A DNA stretch of 39,968 nt, from positions 1 through 39,968 of the forward strand of contig CAVIFU010000011.1 in the NCBI GenBank assembly GCA_963642145.1, written 5' to 3'. This DNA is from Stercoripulliclostridium_A sp963642145 (GTDB taxonomy: Bacteria > Bacillota > Clostridia > Christensenellales > DTU072). Within the stretch, counting starts at the first letter, position 1, and every line of letters starts with the position of its first letter. The translations under genes were made by a program, and so were the position numbers. The notes beneath the pieces were generated by a model. That model was not told the origin of the DNA. It ran no database searches and saw only the letters and a list, made by a program, of their open reading frames with translations. Of this stretch, positions 17,249-26,386 are shown piece by piece.

Positions 17249-17515
17249 ATGTTGATAATACAAATATGTGTAGGCAGTTCATGCCATTTGAAAGGCTCGC
17301 AAGTTATTGTCGAGCTTTTCCAAAAGTATATAGCCGAAAACGGACTCGATAACGAAATTGTTCTTACGGGTTCGTTTTGCACGGGAAGATGCAACCGTAC
17401 CGGCGTGACGGTAACCGTCAACGACGATATTTATACGGGCATTACCGCGGAAAACTTCAGAGAATTTTGGGATAACACCGTTATGCCGGCGGTTAAAGCC
17501 AACAGAGGAGAATAA
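17249..17515 (+). CDS. [2Fe-2S] thioredoxin-like ferredoxin (NuoE-like), second copy
   Basis: An 88-residue paralogue of the preceding protein: Cys7-x4-Cys12 (CVGSSC) and Cys44-x3-Cys48 (FCTGRC). The two share the frame CxGSSCHxKGSQxxVE and GxFCxGRC but differ elsewhere, so this is an old duplication rather than a recent one. It begins 3 bases after the first copy and ends 2 bases before the sensory hydrogenase gene. The likely partner is that hydrogenase homologue; division of labour between the copies is unknown. Confidence 0.9.
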   Translation: MLIIQICVGSSCHLKGSQVIVELFQKYIAENGLDNEIVLTGSFCTGRCNRTGVTVTVNDDIYTGITAENFREFWDNTVMPAVKANRGE

Positions 17516-17517
17516 GA

Positions 17518-19191
17518 ATGACAGATTGCTTAACTCTTAAAAAATCCAATTGCAAGAATTGCTATAAGTGCATCAGGCATTGCCCGGTTAAATCCATAAG
17601 ATTCAGCGGCAACCAAGCGCACATCATAGGCAACGAGTGCATATTGTGCGGACAATGCTTTGTAGTATGTCCGCAGAACGCCAAGGAAATCACCGGTGAG
17701 ACCGAAAAAGTCAAAGTCTTGCTCCAAAGCGGTGATCCGGTATACGTCAGTTTGGCGCCTTCGTTCATCGCAAATTATGACGGCGTAGGCATCGGAGGCA
17801 TGCGCAAGGCGCTCATGAAACTCGGCTTTGCCGGCGTGGAGGAAACCGCAATCGGCGCGACAATCGTCAAACGCGAGTACGAAAGATTGATATCCGAAGA
17901 GCAAAGGGACGTCATAATTACATCCTGTTGCCACACCATAAACCTGCTGATACAGAAGTATTTCCCGAAGGAACTACCGTTGCTTGCGGACGTTTTATCT
18001 CCGATGCAAGCGCACGCAGAAGACATCAAAAGGCGCGTTAAGGGTGCCAAAGTCGTATTTGTAGGACCCTGTTTGTCCAAAAAAGACGAAGCCGCCCACT
18101 ACGGCGACATAGTCGACGCGGTGCTTACGTTTGAGGAACTTACCGAGTGGTTCAAGGCGTCTCACATCACCTTGGAGGCAGAAGAAGAGAACGATCCCAA
18201 CACGAGAGCGAGATTTTTCCCCACCACCGGCGGCGTACTCAAAACGATGGATCTCCGCTCGGATTACACATATGTCGCGCTTGACGGCGTAGAGAATTGC
18301 ATAGCCGCGCTCAAAGACATCGAAAACGGAAACACCCACAAGTGCCTTATAGAAATGTCTGCGTGTATCGGCAGTTGCATAGGCGGACCCGTTATGGAGA
18401 AATATCATCGTTCTCCCATCAAGGATTACACCGCCGTGTCTAAGTACGCGGGCGACAAGGACTTCATCGTCGATCAACCGGATTCTATCGATCTTCGCAA
18501 GCATTTTGAGCGCATAGAGCGCAAAAATCGCATGCCGCTCGATTACGAGATAAACGAAGTCCTCAAAAAGATGGGCAAAACAAAGCCGGAAGACGAGCTC
18601 AATTGCGGATCGTGCGGTTACAACACTTGTAGGGAAAAAGCCATTGCCGTCATACAGGGCAAGGCGGAGATATCGATGTGTCTGCCTTACCTCAAAGACA
18701 AGGCGGAGAGTTTCTCCGACTGCATCGTAAACAACACCCCCAACGGGCTAATCGTCCTCAACGAGAACTTGGAAGTCCAACAAATCAACGCTTCCGCGCG
18801 CAAGATCATGAATATTCGTTCGGCGCAGGACGTATTGGGAGAGCCGGTTGTCAGAATATTGGATCCCGGCGCCTTCCTACGCGTGCTCAACACCAAACGC
18901 AGCGTGCGTGACGAGAAGGTTTATCTTGCCGAATACAAGAAGTACGTCGAGCAGACCATCGTTTACGACTCCACGTATCAGTTGCTCGTATGCATCATGC
19001 GCGACGTTACGGACGAGCAGAACGAACGCGAAAAGAAAGAGAGTATAGCGCGTCAAACAGTGGAAATTGCGGACAACGTCGTTGACAAGCAGATGCGCAT
19101 CGTGCAAGAGATAGCGTCCTTACTCGGAGAGACGGCTGCTGAAACCAAGATCGCGCTTACCAAGTTAAAGGAGTCCATATCCGATGAATGA
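17518..19191 (+). CDS. Sensory [FeFe]-hydrogenase homologue with FeS and PAS domains
   Basis: A 557-residue multidomain protein. Two [4Fe-4S] ferredoxin motifs come first (Cys12/15/18/22 and Cys41/44/47/51). The hydrogenase large-subunit C-terminal domain follows (about 70-340) and keeps all four H-cluster cysteines: TSCC (135-138), PCLSK (Cys185) and ACIGSC (Cys283, Cys287). Then a four-Cys FeS domain (Cys363/366/371/388), a PAS domain (about 405-500) and a C-terminal coiled coil. The order matches the HsfB/HydS group (group C, putative sensors) rather than catalytic HydA. The proton-path and outer-shell residues differ (TSCCHT, GPC, GGP). Its gene overlaps the phosphatase gene by 8 bases. 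H2 or redox sensing is inferred from the family. Confidence 0.9.
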   Translation: MTDCLTLKKSNCKNCYKCIRHCPVKSIRFSGNQAHIIGNECILCGQCFVVCPQNAKEITGETEKVKVLLQSGDPVYVSLAPSFIANYDGVGIGGMRKALMKLGFAGVEETAIGATIVKREYERLISEEQRDVIITSCCHTINLLIQKYFPKELPLLADVLSPMQAHAEDIKRRVKGAKVVFVGPCLSKKDEAAHYGDIVDAVLTFEELTEWFKASHITLEAEEENDPNTRARFFPTTGGVLKTMDLRSDYTYVALDGVENCIAALKDIENGNTHKCLIEMSACIGSCIGGPVMEKYHRSPIKDYTAVSKYAGDKDFIVDQPDSIDLRKHFERIERKNRMPLDYEINEVLKKMGKTKPEDELNCGSCGYNTCREKAIAVIQGKAEISMCLPYLKDKAESFSDCIVNNTPNGLIVLNENLEVQQINASARKIMNIRSAQDVLGEPVVRILDPGAFLRVLNTKRSVRDEKVYLAEYKKYVEQTIVYDSTYQLLVCIMRDVTDEQNEREKKESIARQTVEIADNVVDKQMRIVQEIASLLGETAAETKIALTKLKESISDE

Positions 19192-20356
19192 TTTATGCGT
19201 AGACGTAGGTTATAAGAGCGTAAACCATTACGGCGAGCAGCTTTGCGGCGATCACGTAGATATTGTCGAGCAGGACGAAAACTCCATGGTGGTCGTTCTT
19301 GCGGACGGTCTCGGGAGCGGCGTTAAGGCGAGCATACTTTCCACGTTGACGTCTAAGATAATATCCACCATGATGGCGGATGGTCTGTCGCTTGAAGATT
19401 GCGTCGGCACGATTGCCGCGACGCTACCGATATGTTCGGTGCGCGGAGTGGCATATTCGACGTTTACGATAATACACATAGTCAACAACAAGGAAGCCGA
19501 GCTTATCCAATACGACAACCCGGAAGTCATCCTCATCAGGGACTACAAGAATTACGATTATCCCAAAACGGAGATGAACATCGGCGGCAAAAAGATATAT
19601 AAATCCGTCATAAGTCTGCGTGAGGGCGACGTATTCGTAGCCATGAGCGACGGCTGTCCGCATGCCGGCATGGGTATAAGTTATAATTTCGGATGGAAAC
19701 GCCAAGACATAGTGGAATTTATGGAAGCGATTACGGCGGCGGGATACACCGCGAAGACGCTTTCGACCATGCTTGTTGACAAGTGCTATGAGCTATACGG
19801 ACAAAAGCCCGGCGATGACGCCACCGCGTGCGTAATCAAGGTGCGCAAGCGTGAGCCGATGAACATACTGTTCGGACCTCCGTCCAACCGTGACGATTGC
19901 AACAGGATGATGGCGTTGTTTTTCTCCAAGGAGGGCAAGCACATTGTTTGTGGCGGAACGACGTCGACAATTGTATCCAAGTACCTCGGCAAGCCCATCA
20001 AAGCGAGCCTCAATTTTGAGGCAAGCGACGTGCCTCCGATAGCGGAGATAGAGGGCGTGGACCTTGTCACGGAAGGCGTAATTACCGTCAACAAAGTTTT
20101 GGAGTACGCTCGGGACGCACTCGGCGACAACACTCTGTACGAGAAGTGGGGTTACGGACACGACGGCGCTTCGCTCATATGCAGGTTGCTGTTTGAGGAA
20201 GCCACGGACATCAACTTTTTCGTAGGCAAAGCCGTCAACCCGGCGCACCAGAACCCGGATCTTCCAATCAATTTCAACATCAAAATGAACCTTGTAGAGG
20301 AGCTTACAAAGTGCCTCAAACAAATGGGTAAACGTATCAAAGTAAGTTACTTTTAG
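19184..20356 (+). CDS. SpoIIE-type PP2C phosphatase, hydrogenase-associated
   Basis: A 390-residue protein. Residues about 5-225 form a PP2C/SpoIIE phosphatase with the metal-binding aspartates in VVLADGLGSG (near 45), AMSDG (near 154) and KPGDDATACVIKV (near 212). The remaining 165 residues form an extra domain (NILFGPPSNRDDCNRMM ... GGTTSTIVSKYLG) that I cannot assign. The start ATG has AAAGGAG and overlaps the sensory hydrogenase stop. SpoIIE phosphatases usually dephosphorylate anti-anti-sigma proteins; none is encoded here. The tight coupling to the PAS hydrogenase suggests its activity is set by that sensor. Confidence 0.9.
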   Translation: MNDLCVDVGYKSVNHYGEQLCGDHVDIVEQDENSMVVVLADGLGSGVKASILSTLTSKIISTMMADGLSLEDCVGTIAATLPICSVRGVAYSTFTIIHIVNNKEAELIQYDNPEVILIRDYKNYDYPKTEMNIGGKKIYKSVISLREGDVFVAMSDGCPHAGMGISYNFGWKRQDIVEFMEAITAAGYTAKTLSTMLVDKCYELYGQKPGDDATACVIKVRKREPMNILFGPPSNRDDCNRMMALFFSKEGKHIVCGGTTSTIVSKYLGKPIKASLNFEASDVPPIAEIEGVDLVTEGVITVNKVLEYARDALGDNTLYEKWGYGHDGASLICRLLFEEATDINFFVGKAVNPAHQNPDLPINFNIKMNLVEELTKCLKQMGKRIKVSYF

Positions 20357-20368
20357 GAGTATATATAA

Positions 20369-21793
20369 ATGCGTAAATTCGACACCAAAGTACAACATCT
20401 CAAATACAAAGTATTGCGCGAAGTCGCGCGTCACGCGTGGGCAGGCGATTTGGTAGACAAAATCGTCGACATCCCCAAGGAGATTGTCCCGGGCAAAGTG
20501 CCCACAATGCGTTGTTGCGTATACAAAGAGCGCGCCATAATAGGCGAGCGCGTCAAGATGGCTATGGGCGGCAACAAAGAAAACCCCAACCCGATTGAGG
20601 TCATAGACATAGCTTGCGACGAGTGCCCCATGGGCGGTTACGAAGTAACCAACGCATGTCGCGGTTGCTTGGCTCACCGTTGCGAGGACGCCTGCAAATT
20701 CGGCGCGATCACCTTTGATTCCAACCACGTGGCTCATATCGATAAGAGCAAGTGCAAGGAGTGCGGCATGTGCGCCAAGGTATGCCCTTACAGCGCGATA
20801 CACAACTACAAACGCCCTTGCGAGATGGCATGCAAAGTAAAAGCCATATACATGGGCGCGGATAAGGAAGCCTGCATCGATAATTCCAAGTGCATTTCAT
20901 GCGGCGCATGCGTATATCAATGCCCGTTCGGCGCGATAACCGATAAGTCATTTATACTCAAAGCCATTGACTTACTCAAAAACAGCGATAACAACACCAA
21001 ATACAAGGTATACGCCTTGGTTGCGCCCAGCATTTCCAGCCAATTCACCTACGCCAAACTCGGTCAGGTTATCACCGGACTCAAAGAACTCGGATTCTTT
21101 ACCGTTATCGAAGCGGCTCTCGGCGCGGACATGGTGGCGGAAGCCGAATCCAAGGAACTTGCGGAGAAAGGCTTCTTGACCAGCTCATGCTGCCCGGCGT
21201 TCGTGTCCTATATCGAGCACGAATTCCCCAACCTCGTACCGCTCATATCGCACAACCTGTCCCCTATGGCGACGTTGGCTAAGTACCTCAAAGAGCACGA
21301 ACCCGATTGCAAAACCGTATTTATCGGACCGTGCACGGCAAAGAAAGCCGAATTCCAAAAGGATTCCGTAAGCAAATACGTGGACGTCGTATTGACGTTT
21401 GAGGAGCTTCAAGCCTTATTCGACAGCAAAGACGTCGATATAACCACACTCGGAGAGGGCGTACTCGATAACGCCTCGTACTTTGGCAGAATATTCGCGC
21501 GCAGCGGCGGACTTTCGGACGCAGTCAAACAGGGGCTCAAAGAGCAAAACATCGATTTCGATCTCAAACCTTGCGCCTGTGACGGCATAGAGCAATGCAA
21601 GATAGCCCTGCTCAAAAAGAACCGCAACCTCTTAGACGCCAACTTCATCGAAGGCATGGCGTGCGTGGGCGGATGTATCGGCGGCGCCGGTTGCTTGACT
21701 CACGGCGAGAAGAACAAAGCCGAAGTCGATAAGTACGGCATGGAAGCGTACGAAAAGACCATTTCCGACGCAACCCGACTTGTCAAAAAATAA
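20369..21793 (+). CDS. [FeFe]-hydrogenase, group B-like
   Basis: A 474-residue iron-sulfur protein. The N-terminal third binds several clusters: Cys97/100/105/109, Cys129/132/135/139, Cys151/155 and Cys175/178/181/185. The H-cluster domain follows with TSSCCPAF (271-278), GPCTAKKAE (320-328) and EGMACVGGCIGGA (428-440), giving the cysteines Cys275, Cys322, Cys432 and Cys436 plus the proton-path Cys274. These variants match group B enzymes rather than the TSCCPxW/MPCxxK set of group A HydA. It is expected to exchange electrons with ferredoxin, making or using H2, but group B activity is poorly documented. Maturases HydE, HydF and HydG are not in the window. Confidence 0.9.
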   Translation: MRKFDTKVQHLKYKVLREVARHAWAGDLVDKIVDIPKEIVPGKVPTMRCCVYKERAIIGERVKMAMGGNKENPNPIEVIDIACDECPMGGYEVTNACRGCLAHRCEDACKFGAITFDSNHVAHIDKSKCKECGMCAKVCPYSAIHNYKRPCEMACKVKAIYMGADKEACIDNSKCISCGACVYQCPFGAITDKSFILKAIDLLKNSDNNTKYKVYALVAPSISSQFTYAKLGQVITGLKELGFFTVIEAALGADMVAEAESKELAEKGFLTSSCCPAFVSYIEHEFPNLVPLISHNLSPMATLAKYLKEHEPDCKTVFIGPCTAKKAEFQKDSVSKYVDVVLTFEELQALFDSKDVDITTLGEGVLDNASYFGRIFARSGGLSDAVKQGLKEQNIDFDLKPCACDGIEQCKIALLKKNRNLLDANFIEGMACVGGCIGGAGCLTHGEKNKAEVDKYGMEAYEKTISDATRLVKK

Positions 21794-21821
21794 GCTAATA
21801 AACAAACCGATTCAAACAACA

Positions 21822-21850
21822 AAATAACGAGGCGTAATGCCTCGTTATTT
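21822..21850. terminator. Bidirectional terminator between hydrogenase and phosphodiesterase genes
   Basis: A perfect 12-base-pair stem (21822-21833 with 21839-21850) around the loop GTAAT. The arms begin with AAA and end with TTT, so it works as an intrinsic terminator in both directions for the convergent genes. Confidence 0.88.
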
Positions 21851-21872
21851 CATAATCAATGTACGGCTATGT

Positions 21873-22574
21873 TTAGATTTTTCCCGAAAAATCGCAGTTG
21901 GTAGTAATGTAATCCACGCCGAGCAACATGTACCGGCGTACCGTCGACAAACGATTGATGGTCCATAGATTTACTTCATGTCCCATTCTGTGCGCGTAGC
22001 GTATCAAGGAGCCCGAGCTAAACAGATACATCAAATCCACGTCGTATCCTTTTTTCAGATAGGCTCTGCCGGAGGACGGGTATTTACCGAGGACTTGCAG
22101 ACGGATTTTCGGATTCATTGCGCGCAGTCTTGCCATGTTTACATAGTGGAAACTTATAAATACGGCATTGTCGAGTCCCACAATGCGATCGACCATGTTC
22201 ACGAGTCCCGCGAGCATTTCTTTTTTCGGGACGCACTTCAATTCTATAATCGGTACCTTACCGCCGAGCCTGCATAGTTCGAGATAAGTCTCCGCCGTGC
22301 AGATATAACTTTCGCCTTCAATCTTTGCGCTACCCACTTTACCTAAATTCATAGGTAGTTTTTGGGCTTCCGCATAAGTAATTTCGGATACCGAAATCGA
22401 CTCATCCGCGAACGGATTGTTGTCGTGGCAACATACCCACTTTTTGTCCGAAGTATACCAAAGATCTGTTTCTATGCCGTAGAAGAACGGACTGTGCGCC
22501 GCCGCGCGAAACGCCTTTTCGCTATTTTGGTAGTACACCGCGCTTAGACCTCTGTGCGCAATAAATTTAGTCAT
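21873..22574 (-). CDS. Glycerophosphodiester phosphodiesterase family protein
   Basis: A 233-residue protein of the GDPD TIM-barrel family, which hydrolyses glycerophosphodiesters to glycerol-3-phosphate and an alcohol. Catalytic elements seen: AHRGLSA (His7, Arg8), GIETDLWYTSD with the metal-binding Glu and Asp near 35-37, CCHDN (His near 50) and PIIELKCV with its Glu near 116. The C-terminal NLWTINRLSTVRRYMLLGVDYITTN is typical. There is no signal peptide, so it acts in the cytosol. It is monocistronic with its own promoter and shares its terminator with the hydrogenase run. Confidence 0.9.
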   Translation of the reverse strand: MTKFIAHRGLSAVYYQNSEKAFRAAAHSPFFYGIETDLWYTSDKKWVCCHDNNPFADESISVSEITYAEAQKLPMNLGKVGSAKIEGESYICTAETYLELCRLGGKVPIIELKCVPKKEMLAGLVNMVDRIVGLDNAVFISFHYVNMARLRAMNPKIRLQVLGKYPSSGRAYLKKGYDVDLMYLFSSGSLIRYAHRMGHEVNLWTINRLSTVRRYMLLGVDYITTNCDFSGKI

Positions 22575-22600
22575 ATGAACCTCTTAAATTTTATACTACT

Positions 22601-22629
22601 ATAATATACCTTAGACGCGTATGTGTCAA
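22601..22629 (-). promoter_or_regulatory. Promoter for the phosphodiesterase gene
   Basis: Minus strand: TTGACA (22629-22624), 17-base spacer, TATTAT (22606-22601), 27 bases before the start codon. Near-consensus. Confidence 0.75.
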
Positions 22630-22656
22630 TAGGCTTTTGGCGAAGTCAACGTAACG

Positions 22657-24744
<2,088 letters not shown>

Positions 24745-24787
24745 TTGTATGACTCCTTTCGCGCGTGCGCGTATTAATTTGTGGATA

Positions 24788-24816
24788 ATATTACCACATA
24801 GTGTTTTTCAAGTCAA
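24788..24816 (-). promoter_or_regulatory. Promoter for glnN
   Basis: Minus strand: TTGACT (24816-24811), 17-base spacer, TAATAT (24793-24788). The roughly 35-base leader contains a short GC palindrome (CGCG-cacg-CGCG) just before the RBS. Confidence 0.6.
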
Positions 24817-25180
24817 ATAATTTATGTTAATTGCGCCCGTAATTTAAGCGTAATTTTCGAACGTGATTTTCGAGTTTGCGAGCGCGAAACGACGTAAACT
24901 CTTTTCATATTTTCGCGCCGAAAACCGTCCGAATTTCGCCTTAACCCAATTACGTATCCCAAGATACATATTTTGACGATTTTTAGGACAAATTGTCAAC
25001 CGACAATCAAATACAACCACCCGCCGAAGAGCCGTTAAGTAACCTCGCAAGAACACTTTATGTATTTGAAATTAGTCGTTTTTATTGCTTATCAAGTAAG
25101 ATTAAAAGCAACCGAGTTATATGATGCCATATAGAGAATATCCGTAGCGATAAATATAGAATTTATTTTGCGGTTACGGA
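24817..25180. other. Intergenic stretch without recognised genes
   Basis: Between the divergent promoters of glnN and the GAPDH operon. It is AT-rich and holds a short hairpin ATTGTC-aacc-GACAAT near 24991-25006. A 70-codon minus-strand reading at 24844-25056 has no supporting start signals and was not called. I see no RNA gene here. Confidence 0.5.
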
Positions 25181-25209
25181 TTGAATTTTATTTGCGCGCG
25201 TGGTATAAT
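25181..25209 (+). promoter_or_regulatory. Promoter for the GAPDH-PGK operon
   Basis: TTGAAT (25181-25186), 17-base spacer, TATAAT (25204-25209). It predicts a transcript start near 25216 and a leader of about 139 nt. Confidence 0.75.
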
Positions 25210-25215
25210 GTTAAG

Positions 25216-25354
25216 CACGTGGGAGCGGCGCGCGGCGCGTTACGTCGCAGTCGTTTCGCGGATTAGACGTAAGCTTTGCTTGCGCAAATCCGGATCCAAC
25301 GCAAAAAGTAGTTAATCCGTAGCTATAGCTACAAATAATATTTAGGAGTGATTT
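25216..25354 (+). promoter_or_regulatory. Structured 5' leader of the GAPDH operon
   Basis: Three stem candidates are visible. Stem I: GCGGCG (25232-25237) with CGTCGC (25243-25248). Stem II: CGGATT (25259-25264) with AATCCG (25287-25292), continued inside by CGTAAGC (25268-25274) with GCTTGCG (25278-25284). Stem III: the perfect 14-base palindrome 25319-25332, GTAGCTATAGCTAC, 11 bases before the RBS AGGAG. The left arm of stem II (CGGATTA) can pair instead with TAATCCG at 25313-25319, so two exclusive folds are possible. No known riboswitch class was recognised. Confidence 0.5.
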
Positions 25355-26386
25355 ATGGCAAAAGTTAAAGTCGGTGTTGCCGGTTACGGCACGATAGGTC
25401 AACGTCTTGCAGACGGCGTAGCTCGTCAACAAGATATGGAACTCGTAGGCGTTGCGGACGTAGCGCCCACCCTTGCGGTCAGGGCTTTGTTTGAGAAGGG
25501 CATGCCCTATGACCTTTACCTTGCGAGCGAGGATAAGCGCGCGGATTTCGAGGCTCTCGGCATACCCGTTTCCGGCACGATGGAGGACATGGTACGCAAG
25601 TGTGACGTCGTTTTGGATTCATCTCCCGGCGGTATCGGCGCACGCAACAAGGAGCTTTACGTAAGGCTTGGCAAAAAGGCTATTTTCCAAGGCGGCGAAA
25701 AGAACAGCGTAGCGGACGTATTCTTCCACGGCTACGCCAATTACGAGAAGGGACTCGACAAAGATTACCTCAAACTTACTTCTTGCAACACGACCGGACT
25801 TATCAGGAGCGTAGATTGCTTAGACAGAGCCTACGGCATCGAGCGCGTAGCCATCACCATTATCAGGCGCGTAGCCGATCCCGGCGATTATCACAGAGGG
25901 CTTACCAACGCTTTGCAGATCGACAAGGCGCCTTCGCACCAAGCGGTTGACCTCATGACCATTATGCCGCACGTAGAGGCGACGGGTATTCTCGTACACA
26001 CCCCCATCACTCACGGACACATCATCACCGTGGTTGCGACGGGCAAGCAAAAGATTACCAAAGAAATGGCGCTCGAAGCTTTCCGCAAGCATCCGAGAAT
26101 CAGACTCGTATCCATCGACCAAGGCTTCCTCGGCAACGCGTCGCTCTTCAAGTATGCGCGTGACCTCGGCAATCCGCGCGGCGACATGTACGAAATAGCT
26201 CTTTGGGAAGACAGCATCGTTGAAACCGGCGACAGCATCATGTACGCCATCAACATTCCGCAAGAAGCCGTTACCATCCCTGAGACCATGGACGGTATTC
26301 GTGCCGTAATGGGCATGCAACCCACCTCCGAACTTGCCACTGCGGAAACCAATAAGTATCTCGGTATAGGCAAATGGAAGAAATAG
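25355..26386 (+). CDS. Type II (archaeal-type) glyceraldehyde-3-phosphate dehydrogenase
   Basis: Oxidises glyceraldehyde-3-phosphate to 1,3-bisphosphoglycerate with NAD(P)+. The 343-residue protein is the archaeal type II form and not bacterial GapA: it starts MAKVKVGVAGYGTIGQRLAD, has the catalytic Cys144 in TSCNTTGLIRS (bacterial enzymes have SCTTNCLAP), and shows archaeal blocks RVADPGDYHRGLTNAL, PSHQAVDLMTIMPH, VHTPITHGH and GDMYEIALWEDSI. Length fits the archaeal form (about 335-345). RBS AGGAG. It overlaps the kinase gene by 13 bases. Cofactor preference cannot be read with certainty. No bacterial-type gap gene is in the window. Confidence 0.95.
   Translation: MAKVKVGVAGYGTIGQRLADGVARQQDMELVGVADVAPTLAVRALFEKGMPYDLYLASEDKRADFEALGIPVSGTMEDMVRKCDVVLDSSPGGIGARNKELYVRLGKKAIFQGGEKNSVADVFFHGYANYEKGLDKDYLKLTSCNTTGLIRSVDCLDRAYGIERVAITIIRRVADPGDYHRGLTNALQIDKAPSHQAVDLMTIMPHVEATGILVHTPITHGHIITVVATGKQKITKEMALEAFRKHPRIRLVSIDQGFLGNASLFKYARDLGNPRGDMYEIALWEDSIVETGDSIMYAINIPQEAVTIPETMDGIRAVMGMQPTSELATAETNKYLGIGKWKK

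Noticed and set aside
24844..25056. 70-codon minus-strand frame in the glnN-GAPDH intergenic region
   Set aside because: No ribosome binding site, promoter or family resemblance; composition is basic and irregular.
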